Source: DAOUJW01 sp965218945 (GTDB lineage: Bacteria; Chloroflexota; Dehalococcoidia; Lucifugimonadales; UBA2985). Taken from it: a stretch of 64,000 nucleotides of DNA. Shown in pieces: positions 17,792 to 25,370 of this stretch. The DNA lies in NCBI GenBank assembly GCA_965218945.1, contig OZ244718.1, positions 558,001 through 622,000 on the forward strand, written 5' to 3'. The notes under the pieces are model-generated. The model was not told the DNA's origin. It worked only from the letters and a program-made list of their open reading frames with translations, and searched no databases. Made by a program: the position numbers and the translations under genes. The stretch's first letter is position 1, and every line of letters begins with the position of its first letter.

Positions 17792-18430
17792 GTGATCAAC
17801 TATTTGAAAGGCGTCGTAAGGCGCATCGACAAAGAAGGGGCCAGAGTCGTCCTGGACGTGGGCGGCGTGGGATACGAGGTGCTCCTTCCTTACTTCGTCT
17901 TGCGGTCCCTACTGGAGGAAGAGAGGGGGGAGGGAGATGAGGTGGAAATGGAAATTTACTATCACGCTTCGGAGAGGCAGCCCAAGCCGGTGCTGGTGGG
18001 ATTTAAGAAGGAGTCCGAGAAGACGTTCTTCGAGATGCTCCTCCAGGTGGAGGACGTGGGTGTGAACACGGCTTCCCGCGCGCTCGTGTTCTCCGTCTCC
18101 ACAATCGCGCGAGCTATTGAGGACGGGGATACCGATCAGCTGGTGCGAATGCCGGGAATAGGCAAGAGGACGGCGGACAAGATGGTCGCCACGCTGAAGG
18201 GCAAGGTGGCCGAGTGGGCCTTGCTGAAAGATGAGGGGTATGCTACCGTCCCCGGCCCTGCTCAACGCGAGCATACGGATGTACAGGAAGAAGTGGTGAA
18301 TGTGCTGGTGAACCTGGGCCACCGACGCGCCGAGGCCAGGGAGAAAGTGGAGGCGGCGGCCAAGAGCAGCCCGTCCGCCAACGACTCCCAGGGACTCTTG
18401 AGAGAAGTCTTCAGACTGGAGCGTAGTTGA
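17792..18430 (+). CDS. ruvA: Holliday-junction helicase subunit RuvA
   Basis: RuvA binds four-way junctions as a tetramer and loads RuvB. The 212-residue protein starts MINYLKGVVRRID at GTG and has the OB-like N-terminal domain. Two helix-hairpin-helix elements follow, including VGVNTASRALVF and MPGIGKRTADKMVATLKGK near residues 118-136. The C-terminal domain III (EEVVNVLVNLGHRRAEAREKV) contacts RuvB. It has an insertion of acidic residues (EEERGEGDEVEME) near residue 43. It lies 17 bases after ruvC and 7 before ruvB. Confidence 0.94.
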   Translation: MINYLKGVVRRIDKEGARVVLDVGGVGYEVLLPYFVLRSLLEEERGEGDEVEMEIYYHASERQPKPVLVGFKKESEKTFFEMLLQVEDVGVNTASRALVFSVSTIARAIEDGDTDQLVRMPGIGKRTADKMVATLKGKVAEWALLKDEGYATVPGPAQREHTDVQEEVVNVLVNLGHRRAEAREKVEAAAKSSPSANDSQGLLREVFRLERS

Positions 18431-18437
18431 GAGAGCA

Positions 18438-19475
18438 ATGCCTAGACAGAGGACCATTAAGGGAGAGTCGCAGGATCCGGACCCGGAAGACGGCGCAGGT
18501 CGGGAGGATAGCGCGATATGGAGTCCTCTACGCCCTCGTACACTTCAGGAGTACGTGGGACAGGTTCTGGTGGCGGACAGCCTGAACATAGCGATTGATG
18601 CGGCCAAGAAACGCCAGGAACCCCTGGAGCACGTCCTGTTCCACGGCCCACCGGGGCTGGGAAAGACCACACTGGCCCACATCATCGCTAGGGAGATGGG
18701 CGCCGCGATCACTCACACATCGGGGCCTGCCCTGGAGAAGCCCGTAGATATAGTGGGCATCCTGTCCAACCTGGAGGCGGGCGAGGCGCTGTTCATAGAC
18801 GAGATTCATCGCCTGCCCCACGCGGTGGAGGAGTACCTGTACTCCGCTATGGAGGACTTCCAGGTCGACTTCATCTACGGCAAAGGGGCCTATGCCAAGA
18901 CACTGCCATTCCAGCTCAAGCAGTTCACTCTAATCGGGGCTACAACCAGGGCCGGGCTTCTCACTCCTCCCCTGAGAGACCGCTTCGGGATGATATATCA
19001 CCTGGACTTCTACTCTACGGAGGAGTTGACGGAGGTGGTTATGCGATCGGCAGCCATCCTTGAAGTGGGCATAGACCAGGATGGGGCTGTAGAAATCGCC
19101 GGCAGGTCCAGGGGCACTCCCAGAGTGGCCAACCGGCTCCTGCGGCGAGTCAGGGACTACGCCCAGGTGAAGGCTGAGGGAGTCATCACACAGGAGGTGG
19201 CGGACTCCTCTCTAGCCAGGGAGGGCGTGGACAAGGATGGCCTTGACCGCCTGGACAGGCTGTACCTGACCACCATCGCCGATAACTACAAGGGCGGCCC
19301 CGTTGGCATAGACGCTCTGGCGGCCACGGTCAACGAGGAGGTGCAGACGCTGGTAGACGTGGTGGAGCCCTATCTCCTCAAGATGGGATTCGTGCTGAGG
19401 ACACCGGGAGGCCGAAAGATAGGCGATGCGGCTATGGCCAGCCTTGGGCTGAGAGAGCAGGGCAGGCTACTCTAG
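18438..19475 (+). CDS. ruvB: Holliday-junction helicase ATPase RuvB
   Basis: RuvB is the AAA+ motor that drives branch migration. The 345-residue protein has RPRTLQEYVGQ, Walker A HGPPGLGKTTLAHIIA near residue 70, Walker B LFIDEIHRLPHAVEEYLYSAMEDF, sensor LIGATTRAGLLTPPLRDRFG and a C-terminal winged helix (YLLKMGFVLRTPGGR). A charged N-terminal extension of about 25 residues precedes the conserved core. It is the last gene of the ruvCAB operon. Confidence 0.96.
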   Translation: MPRQRTIKGESQDPDPEDGAGREDSAIWSPLRPRTLQEYVGQVLVADSLNIAIDAAKKRQEPLEHVLFHGPPGLGKTTLAHIIAREMGAAITHTSGPALEKPVDIVGILSNLEAGEALFIDEIHRLPHAVEEYLYSAMEDFQVDFIYGKGAYAKTLPFQLKQFTLIGATTRAGLLTPPLRDRFGMIYHLDFYSTEELTEVVMRSAAILEVGIDQDGAVEIAGRSRGTPRVANRLLRRVRDYAQVKAEGVITQEVADSSLAREGVDKDGLDRLDRLYLTTIADNYKGGPVGIDALAATVNEEVQTLVDVVEPYLLKMGFVLRTPGGRKIGDAAMASLGLREQGRLL

Positions 19476-19519
19476 ACACAGATCAGCCGCCGGAAGGCGC
19501 AAAAACAGGAGGACACGCT

Positions 19520-19843
19520 ATGATTTACGAGATGCGGAGATATGAGGCGATGCCGGGGAAGTTGGCGGCCCTCAATCAGAGGTTTGCCAACGTCACGATG
19601 AAGCTCTTTGAGAAGCACGGGCTGAAGTCCGTTGGATACTGGACCGAGGACGTGGGAACCAGCAACACACTGGTCTACATGCTGGCCTTCGAAGACATGG
19701 CTCAACGGGATAGGGCATGGAGCGCCTTCCGTGCGGACCCGGAGCGGGCACAGGCCTTCGCCGAGACCGAGAGCGACGGGCCGCTGGTGGCCAGGATTAC
19801 CAATCGCATACTCAGGCCTACGGACTACTCGCCTCTAAAGTAG
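19520..19843 (+). CDS. NIPSNAP-domain protein
   Basis: This 107-residue protein fits the NIPSNAP family, a ferredoxin-like alpha/beta barrel fold of the dimeric alpha-beta barrel superfamily. It begins MIYEMRRYEAMPGKLAALNQRF, continues with HGLKSVGYWTEDVGTSNTLVYMLAFEDMAQRDRAW, and ends ITNRILRPTDYSPLK; the order and the terminal motif are characteristic. An AGGAGG site precedes the ATG. Function in bacteria is unclear. It is 44 bases after ruvB and may be read through from it. Confidence 0.85.
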   Translation: MIYEMRRYEAMPGKLAALNQRFANVTMKLFEKHGLKSVGYWTEDVGTSNTLVYMLAFEDMAQRDRAWSAFRADPERAQAFAETESDGPLVARITNRILRPTDYSPLK

Positions 19844-20140
19844 TTGGGCCATACGATTTGCTTCAGGTCGGGCCTGAAATTATTGACTGGCAGAATCGGC
19901 GGATATAGAATCAAAGTAAGTGGACTTCAGAACAGCGATGTCTCGCAGCTCAGTTTCATTGCCAATACGCGGCTCTATATCAGGCTTTGTTCACCCTACA
20001 TTATCCCGCCATTTTGTATCATGGCTCCGACCGTAGTGCAGGTCCTCTGTCCAGTTAACTTCACGGGCCCTTTGCCCCTGTATGCCGGTCTGTCTTAGAA
20101 AATCCGGGTTCTGAATTGCTAGAGAATAGGAAGTAGGGTT
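19844..20140. other. Intergenic, nothing recognised
   Basis: About 300 bases separate the NIPSNAP gene from the potassium cluster. I find no gene, RNA or clear terminator here. It presumably contains the promoter of the potassium cluster, but no confident boxes can be placed. Confidence 0.5.
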
Positions 20141-21568
20141 TTGCAGAAGTCGTGGCGTCAAAGGCCTGGGGACAGCGTCGTACGTCACCCTCGAGAGGAG
20201 GAGATCAGGCCGCTGCACATCGCGGCGCCCTCCCCAAGGGTTCCTGCCAAGAACTTCGGCTCTCCGTACCTGCTTTTGGGAGGGTTTGCAATCCTCATTA
20301 GCGTGGGGACCGCTCTCCTGCTTCTGCCATTCACCAACACAAGCGGGAATATAACGCCCTTTACGGACGCCCTCTTTACGGCCACATCCGCCGTAACCGT
20401 AACCGGTCTGGTGGTGGTCGACACTCCAACCTACTGGACCTTCCCAGGGCAGCTCATAATCATGTTCCTCATTTTCACCGGCGGCTTGGGGATCATGACC
20501 AGCGCAACCTTTCTTCTCATAATCATAGGTCAGCGTATAACCCTGTCCAACCGGCTTCTGATGAGAGAGACTCTGGGCGTCAACCAGCTTGGAGGGCTGG
20601 TAAGGCTTACCCGGTACATTGTATTCACCATAGTTGGAATACAGGTGGTGGGATTTCTGCTGTTGTTTGCCAGACTGTACAGCGAGTTCCCCGTGTCCAC
20701 TGCCCTTTGGCAGGCGGGCTTTCACGCAGTATCCGGCTTCAACAACGCCGGGTTCGTGGTATTCCCGGACTCCCAAAGCCTCGAACGCTTTCAGCAGGAC
20801 TATGCCATCCTGCTAACCATGACTCTGCTCATAATCCTGGGGACGCTGAGTTATAGCGTGCTGGTGGACATAGTACGCTACAGGAGGTTCACGCGGTACA
20901 CGCTGGACTCCAAACTGGTTGTTACGGGCACAATAGCGATGATTCTGGTCGGCACTGCGGTGATCCTGGTTGCGGAGTACGGCAACTCGGCAACCCTGGG
21001 GCCAATGGCCTTTGGCGATAAGATGCTCAACGCCATGTTCCAGGCCGTCAGCGGCAGGACGGCCGGTTTCACCTCAGTGGATTTTGAGTCTATGGAGCAG
21101 CATAGCAACTTCTTCATCGTTGGCCTGATGTTCATAGGAGGCGCGTCCGCTTCCACTGCCGGCGGCATAAAGGTGAACACCTTTGCGGTGCTCCTGGTAG
21201 CAGTCCTGTCCTCCATTGGGGGCAGGACATACGTGACGGCCTTTGGCAGAGAGATACCCCAGGCCCAGATCTATCGCGCCCTTGCAGTGCTGCTCCTGGG
21301 AATGGCGATGGTCTTCGCCGTTGCCTTCTTACTCACAATCAGCGAGGGGTTTCCCTTCATCCAGATACTCTTTGAGACAGTCTCGGCCTTCGCCACTGTG
21401 GGCTTGTCTACGGGGATAACGAGCGAGCTGTCCGAGCTGGGCAGGATTATCATTATACTCACCATGTATCTGGGCAGAGTGGGACCTCTGACGCTGGCTT
21501 TGGTTCTGACCCAGCGAGAGGAAACTGCTCCCTATCGCTACGCCGAGGAAAGAGTTAAAATAGGATAG
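20141..21568 (+). CDS. Potassium channel subunit, TrkH/KtrB type
   Basis: This is the ion-conducting subunit of a Trk/Ktr potassium uptake system. The 475-residue protein contains four repeated membrane-pore-membrane units whose selectivity loops are visible: SAVTVTGLVVV (about residue 84), AVSGFNNAGFVVF (about 198), AVSGRTAGFTSVDF (about 303) and FATVGLSTGI (about 421). GGASASTAGGIKVNTF is also typical of the family. The start is TTG at 20141; an in-frame stop lies at 20120-20122 and no ATG or GTG intervenes. The regulatory KtrA subunit follows 11 bases downstream. Confidence 0.9.
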   Translation: MQKSWRQRPGDSVVRHPREEEIRPLHIAAPSPRVPAKNFGSPYLLLGGFAILISVGTALLLLPFTNTSGNITPFTDALFTATSAVTVTGLVVVDTPTYWTFPGQLIIMFLIFTGGLGIMTSATFLLIIIGQRITLSNRLLMRETLGVNQLGGLVRLTRYIVFTIVGIQVVGFLLLFARLYSEFPVSTALWQAGFHAVSGFNNAGFVVFPDSQSLERFQQDYAILLTMTLLIILGTLSYSVLVDIVRYRRFTRYTLDSKLVVTGTIAMILVGTAVILVAEYGNSATLGPMAFGDKMLNAMFQAVSGRTAGFTSVDFESMEQHSNFFIVGLMFIGGASASTAGGIKVNTFAVLLVAVLSSIGGRTYVTAFGREIPQAQIYRALAVLLLGMAMVFAVAFLLTISEGFPFIQILFETVSAFATVGLSTGITSELSELGRIIIILTMYLGRVGPLTLALVLTQREETAPYRYAEERVKIG

Positions 21569-21579
21569 GTGACTGTGAT

Positions 21580-22257
21580 ATGGCTAAGTCGATAATAATC
21601 ATAGGCTTGGGCAGATTCGGGGCCAGCGTTGCTCATACCCTTTATCAGTCGGGGTATGACGTGTTGGGCATAGACACGGACGAGAAGATCGTCCAGGACA
21701 ACATGGGGCAGATTACCTACAGCGTGCAGGGTGACGCCACCAGTGAGACTACCCTCAGAGAGTTGGGAGCGCCCAACTTCGACGCCGCTATAGTTGCGGT
21801 CGGTGAGGACATGCAGGTGAGCCTTATGACCTCCGTTCTCCTGACCACTCTTGGAGTACCTCTGATAGTGGCTCGCGCTAAAAACCAGCTTCACGGCAAC
21901 ACCCTGGAGAAGATCGGCGTACACAAGGTTATCTACCCGGAGCAGGAGATGGGGGAGCTCCTGGCCCACGGCCTCTTCAATCCTGATGTGCTGGAGTACA
22001 TGGACTTGACCCCGGAATTCGGCATAAGCAAGATAAGGGTGCCGGACTCGCTGGCCAGTATGAGCCTCAAAGAGGCCGGTCTGGGTGGGGTGAGGGAAAA
22101 GTACGGCGTGGCGGTGATCGCCATAAAGCGCGGCAAGGACGTTACTCTGGCGCCCAATGAGGGCGACAGGCTGAGGAAGGGGGACCTGCTGATTCTGGCA
22201 GGAAAGGACGAGCAGGTGGAGAAGCTGCGGACTCTTAAACCCCAGGAAGGTTTCTGA
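21580..22257 (+). CDS. KtrA-type potassium gating subunit (RCK_N + RCK_C)
   Basis: This 225-residue protein forms the cytosolic ring that gates the adjacent TrkH/KtrB pore in response to nucleotide. The N-terminal RCK domain has the Rossmann motif IIIIGLGRFGASVAHTL, with Asp at VLGIDTDEK. The C-terminal RCK_C domain (residues about 140-220) contains GISKIRVPDSLASMSLKEAGL and RLRKGDLLILAGKDEQVEKL. This length and layout match KtrA/KtrC. It is the closest partner of the upstream channel gene. Confidence 0.9.
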   Translation: MAKSIIIIGLGRFGASVAHTLYQSGYDVLGIDTDEKIVQDNMGQITYSVQGDATSETTLRELGAPNFDAAIVAVGEDMQVSLMTSVLLTTLGVPLIVARAKNQLHGNTLEKIGVHKVIYPEQEMGELLAHGLFNPDVLEYMDLTPEFGISKIRVPDSLASMSLKEAGLGGVREKYGVAVIAIKRGKDVTLAPNEGDRLRKGDLLILAGKDEQVEKLRTLKPQEGF

Positions 22258-22338
22258 CAGACCCCGATCCTGGCTGTCTTTACGACTGAATCTGAGCTTA
22301 TAATCTTGTACTAGAGTAGGGGGAATCTCTTACAGCAC

Positions 22339-22803
22339 ATGACTCCAGAGAAAATTCTGATACCTGTAAACGGCAATGGCTGTGACGAAGATGCGCTGAG
22401 GTTGGCAAGCGATATCGCCAAGGGCAACGGCAAGGCAAAGGTGTACGCCGTATACGTTATAGAGGTGCAACGCGAACTGCCGCTGGACGCCGAGATCTCT
22501 CAGGAGACGTCCAAAGCTGAGCAGGTGCTGCACCGTCTGGAGCATCTGGGAAGAGAGTTGAAATGCCCTGTAGAGGCCAGTTTGCTCCAGGCCAGGGAAG
22601 TGGGGCCCGCGATTGTTCAGGAGTCTGTGGAGCTCGGGGTAGAGCTTATCGTGATGCAAATGAGCTACAAGAGGCAATTCGGCTCCTTCAGCATGGGGGA
22701 TACCGCTCCCTACATCCTGAAGAACGCGCCATGCCAGGTAGTATTGTGCAGGGAATCCATGACCAGCGGCGCCAAAAAGGGTCGAGGCCGCGGCCAGGTC
22801 TGA
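22339..22803 (+). CDS. Universal stress protein (UspA fold)
   Basis: This 154-residue protein has the UspA fold. It begins EKILIPVNGNGCDEDALRLASDIAKG and has the late YILKNAPCQVVLCRE strand. The usual ATP-binding G-2x-G-9x-GS signature is altered: the loop here reads MSYKRQFGSFSMGDTAPYIL, so nucleotide binding is uncertain. It lies within the potassium cluster, three bases before a TrkA-N gene, so it may modulate potassium uptake, as UspA-like domains do in KdpD. That role is inferred from position. An SD is not obvious at its ATG. Confidence 0.82.
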   Translation: MTPEKILIPVNGNGCDEDALRLASDIAKGNGKAKVYAVYVIEVQRELPLDAEISQETSKAEQVLHRLEHLGRELKCPVEASLLQAREVGPAIVQESVELGVELIVMQMSYKRQFGSFSMGDTAPYILKNAPCQVVLCRESMTSGAKKGRGRGQV

Positions 22804-22806
22804 GCT

Positions 22807-23205
22807 ATGAGGGTCCTGATAATGGGTTGTGGCGGGGTAGGGACTCTGGTAGCCGAAACCCTGTCTCAGGTGGGACACGATGTCGTTGTCCTGGACAGTA
22901 ATCCGGAGAGTTTTCGGCGCTTGTCCGAGGATTTGAAACGCAAGGCGATTGTGGGCGACGGCACACAGCGAGAGGACCTGACGACAGCGGGCATTGATGA
23001 GGTGGAGGTCTTTGTCGCAGTCTCATCCAGTGACACCGCCAACGCCCTGGCCTCTCAGATGGCTAAACACGTGTATCAGGTGGACAAGGTGATCTGCCGT
23101 ATCAACGACCCTGCAAACTACGCAATGTACACGGATTTGGGAGTTGACGCTGTAAGCGCTACTCAGGTGGTCTCCCATCTCATAGTGGAAAAGGTGGGCG
23201 GCTGA
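22807..23205 (+). CDS. Stand-alone RCK_N (TrkA-N) protein
   Basis: This 132-residue protein consists of only the nucleotide-binding RCK_N domain: MRVLIMGCGGVGTLVAETLSQVGHDVVVLD, then GDGTQREDLTTAGIDEVEVFVAVSSSDTANALASQMAK. It has no RCK_C domain. Full-length TrkA normally has two RCK_N-RCK_C halves in one polypeptide. Here the first half seems reduced and separate, while the complete second half is the next gene, three bases downstream. Both probably assemble with the upstream channel or a second TrkH elsewhere. The gene starts three bases after the universal stress protein stop. Confidence 0.85.
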   Translation: MRVLIMGCGGVGTLVAETLSQVGHDVVVLDSNPESFRRLSEDLKRKAIVGDGTQREDLTTAGIDEVEVFVAVSSSDTANALASQMAKHVYQVDKVICRINDPANYAMYTDLGVDAVSATQVVSHLIVEKVGG

Positions 23206-23208
23206 GGT

Positions 23209-23874
23209 ATGTACATCATCGTAGTCGGAGCCGGGGATGTGGGATACAAGTTGGCCAAAGCACTGCTCAGAGTTGATCACGAGGTCTTCATTATCGAAGG
23301 CTCACAGGAGAGGTGCGACGCCATAAGAGAGGAGTTGGGTAGCCTGGTGGTTGCGGGCAGCGGCTGTGACGAAGCTGTCTTGAAGGAGGCGGGTACCTCG
23401 CGGGCGGAGGTCTTCATAGCAGTTACGGGGAGCGACCCGGATAACCTGGCGGCCTGCCAGATGGCGAAGCATCGCTTCAACGTCTCCAGGACCATATCCC
23501 TGGTCAGCAACGCCGGCAATGAGCCTCTGTTCAGGGAGTTGGGTATTGACGTGTGCATCAACAGCACGGATATCATCCTGTCCAGAATAGAGGAGGAGCT
23601 GCCAAGGAATCCCCTGGTCCACATGATGGGGGTTAAGGGGTCCAATCGAGAGGTGGTGTCAATCCGGATTCCTCCGGACGGAGCAGTCGTCGGAAGGTCT
23701 TTGGGAGATATTAACGTGCCTGCCGATAGCATGATATCCTGCATAATGAAGAAAGACGGCACTTTGCTCGCGCCTGACACCCATGCCGTTCTTCAATCCG
23801 AAGACGAGGTGGTGGTAATAACTACGGTGGAGGAAGAGGAAGCCCTGAGAGAAGTCTTGACGTGGGTTGACTAG
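23209..23874 (+). CDS. TrkA-type potassium regulatory protein (RCK_N + RCK_C)
   Basis: This 221-residue protein begins MYIIVVGAGDVGYKLAKALLRVDHEVFIIE, with the GxGxxG Rossmann loop. It carries GSGCDEAVLKEAGTSRAEVFIAVTGSDPDNLAACQMAK and ends in an RCK_C domain (VVSIRIPPDGAVVGRSLGDINVP, then SEDEVVVITTVEEEEALREVL). It directly follows the stand-alone RCK_N gene. The two together resemble a TrkA split in two. pheA begins five bases after its stop. Confidence 0.88.
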   Translation: MYIIVVGAGDVGYKLAKALLRVDHEVFIIEGSQERCDAIREELGSLVVAGSGCDEAVLKEAGTSRAEVFIAVTGSDPDNLAACQMAKHRFNVSRTISLVSNAGNEPLFRELGIDVCINSTDIILSRIEEELPRNPLVHMMGVKGSNREVVSIRIPPDGAVVGRSLGDINVPADSMISCIMKKDGTLLAPDTHAVLQSEDEVVVITTVEEEEALREVLTWVD

Positions 23875-23878
23875 TGAT

Positions 23879-24715
23879 ATGACGAATAGAGTAGCCTATT
23901 TTGGACCGGCCGGGACCTTCACGGAGGCCGCGTCCCTGAAGTACGACCCAGAGGCGCAGCTCCTGCCTTTCCCCTCCATTGCAGCCGTTGCCGCCGCCGT
24001 CGACGCGGGAATGGCGGAGGAGGGCGTTGTCCCCATAGAGAACAGCCTGGAGGGGTCCGTCACAGATACACTGGACCTCCTCATTCACGAGTCCCGCCTC
24101 TCCATCCGTCACGAACTGGTCATTCCAATAGAGCACTGCCTGCTTGTCAAACCGGGCGCTTCGGCACAGGACGTCAAAGCGATCTACTCACATCCCCAGG
24201 CGTTGGGGCAGTGCAGGCGTTTTATCGAGAGGTGCTTTCCCTCAATCCAGGCGGTGGCCGCGCTGAGCACCGCCGCTGCGGTAGGGGAGATGCTTCAGAG
24301 CGAGGCCGCGGCGGCGGCCATAGCCACCAGCAGGGCTGCTGAACTCTACGGAGCGGAGATTCTGGCCAGGGGCATACAGGACAACCCGGCCAACTTCACC
24401 CGGTTTGTGGTCCTGTCCCATGAGGATCACGCGGCAACCGGGCGGGACAAAACGTCCCTGTGTTTCTCATTCAATGAGGATCGACCGGGCTCTCTTTACT
24501 CGGTCCTGGGGGAGTTCGCCACACGTAATATCAATCTGGCGAAGGTGGAATCGCGGCCCAACAAGGAAGATCTGGGCCGTTACATATTTCTGGTGGACTT
24601 AGAAGGACACCGCGAAGACCCCATAGTGAAAGAGGCCTTGAGCGGTGTCCAATCGGCTGCTTCTATGATGAAGATACTGGGTTCATACCCGCGCTACGCG
24701 CGGGAGTCCGACTAG
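23879..24715 (+). CDS. pheA: Prephenate dehydratase
   Basis: This enzyme converts prephenate to phenylpyruvate in phenylalanine synthesis. The 278-residue protein has the PDT domain from VAYFGPAGTFTEAASLKY through GVVPIENSLEGSVTDTLDLL, and NFTRFVVLSHED near residue 178, which carries the catalytic TRF motif. A C-terminal ACT domain follows (KTSLCFSFNEDRPGSLYSVLGEFATRNINLAKVESRP). The ACT domain normally mediates phenylalanine feedback. There is no chorismate mutase domain. I took ATG 23879; an upstream in-frame TTG overlaps the TrkA stop. The 3' end overlaps the convergent YtxH-like gene by four bases. Confidence 0.93.
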   Translation: MTNRVAYFGPAGTFTEAASLKYDPEAQLLPFPSIAAVAAAVDAGMAEEGVVPIENSLEGSVTDTLDLLIHESRLSIRHELVIPIEHCLLVKPGASAQDVKAIYSHPQALGQCRRFIERCFPSIQAVAALSTAAAVGEMLQSEAAAAAIATSRAAELYGAEILARGIQDNPANFTRFVVLSHEDHAATGRDKTSLCFSFNEDRPGSLYSVLGEFATRNINLAKVESRPNKEDLGRYIFLVDLEGHREDPIVKEALSGVQSAASMMKILGSYPRYARESD

Positions 24716-25008
24716 GCGACGGGCTGCTCGCGGTTGTCGGTGGACGGCTCTTCGGTGACCTCTTCGTCGTGTCCTATCCTTATCCTGCTGGCCACCGCTC
24801 TGCCCTCTTCAATGGCCTCCCGGACTCGCTCCCGCGCCTCTACCGCCAACTCCTCCGCCTTCTCCCTCAGTCCGGCAGTCCTCTCCTTCATCTGAGCAAG
24901 GGTCTCCTCACCCGGTCTTGGAGCCAGAAAAAGTCCTGCCAAGGCCCCTATAGTGGCTCCCAGTATTAGTCCTGTGCCGAAACTCGGTCCTCTGTGGTCA
25001 CTTGCCAT
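24712..25008 (-). CDS. YtxH-like membrane-associated protein
   Basis: This 98-residue protein fits the YtxH family. A Gly-rich hydrophobic segment near the N-terminus (GTGLILGATIGALAGLFLAPRPGEE) is followed by a long charged amphipathic helix, probably a coiled coil (MKERTAGLREKAEELAVEARERVREAIEEG). It probably sits at the inner face of the membrane. I chose ATG 25008 because a strong AAAGGAGG site precedes it; a longer in-frame start overlaps the upstream gene by more. It overlaps the preceding membrane-protein gene by 11 bases, which suggests coupling. Confidence 0.8.
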   Translation of the reverse strand: MASDHRGPSFGTGLILGATIGALAGLFLAPRPGEETLAQMKERTAGLREKAEELAVEARERVREAIEEGRAVASRIRIGHDEEVTEEPSTDNREQPVA

Positions 25009-25300
25009 TTCTCGATCCTCCTTTTCCTTTAGAAACCCCAAGAATGAAACCCACAACTCTCCCCGTCGTAAAGGCGAAAGCCGAGGCGCCTATCAGGGGT
25101 TTAATAAAATTGTCCGACAGAAGACTTGTTGCCTCCTGTGTCTGTTTCATGGTGGCTTTGGTTGAGTCCAGCAGGGGCGACACCTTGCGATAGAGCATAA
25201 ACCCCATCAGGGTGGTTGCCATCAGAACCAGGAGTCCGACCGTAGCCACAAGGATTATGGCCAGATCCCGGATAACGCCTATGAACTCAGATGTTTCCAA
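24998..25300 (-). CDS. Small membrane protein, DUF948-like
   Basis: This 100-residue protein has one strong transmembrane segment (IILVATVGLLVLMATTLMGFML, residues about 15-36). A helical stretch follows (SPLLDSTKATMKQTQEATSLLSDNF) with a second hydrophobic run at GASAFAFTTGRVVGFILGV. The pattern resembles DUF948/YtxG-type proteins often found beside YtxH, and a YtxH-like gene overlaps its 3' end. Role unknown; envelope or general stress is suggested by family context only. Confidence 0.7.
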   Translation of the reverse strand: METSEFIGVIRDLAIILVATVGLLVLMATTLMGFMLYRKVSPLLDSTKATMKQTQEATSLLSDNFIKPLIGASAFAFTTGRVVGFILGVSKGKGGSRNGK

Positions 25301-25370
25301 ACTTGCCTTCCCTTCGCCCCCTTTGCTCTACCTCGGCCAATCCACTCCATTTCATAATAGCACAGGTTAC

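Noticed and set aside
22276..22304. TATAAT at 22299-22304 as a promoter for the universal stress protein
   Set aside because: No acceptable -35 box at 16-18 bases; the gene may be read from the upstream potassium promoter.
23205..23209. Frameshift artefact splitting TrkA
   Set aside because: Not proven either way: the first protein lacks an RCK_C domain altogether, and the second starts with its own complete Rossmann motif, so a single-base error cannot rebuild a normal TrkA. I treat them as separate genes.
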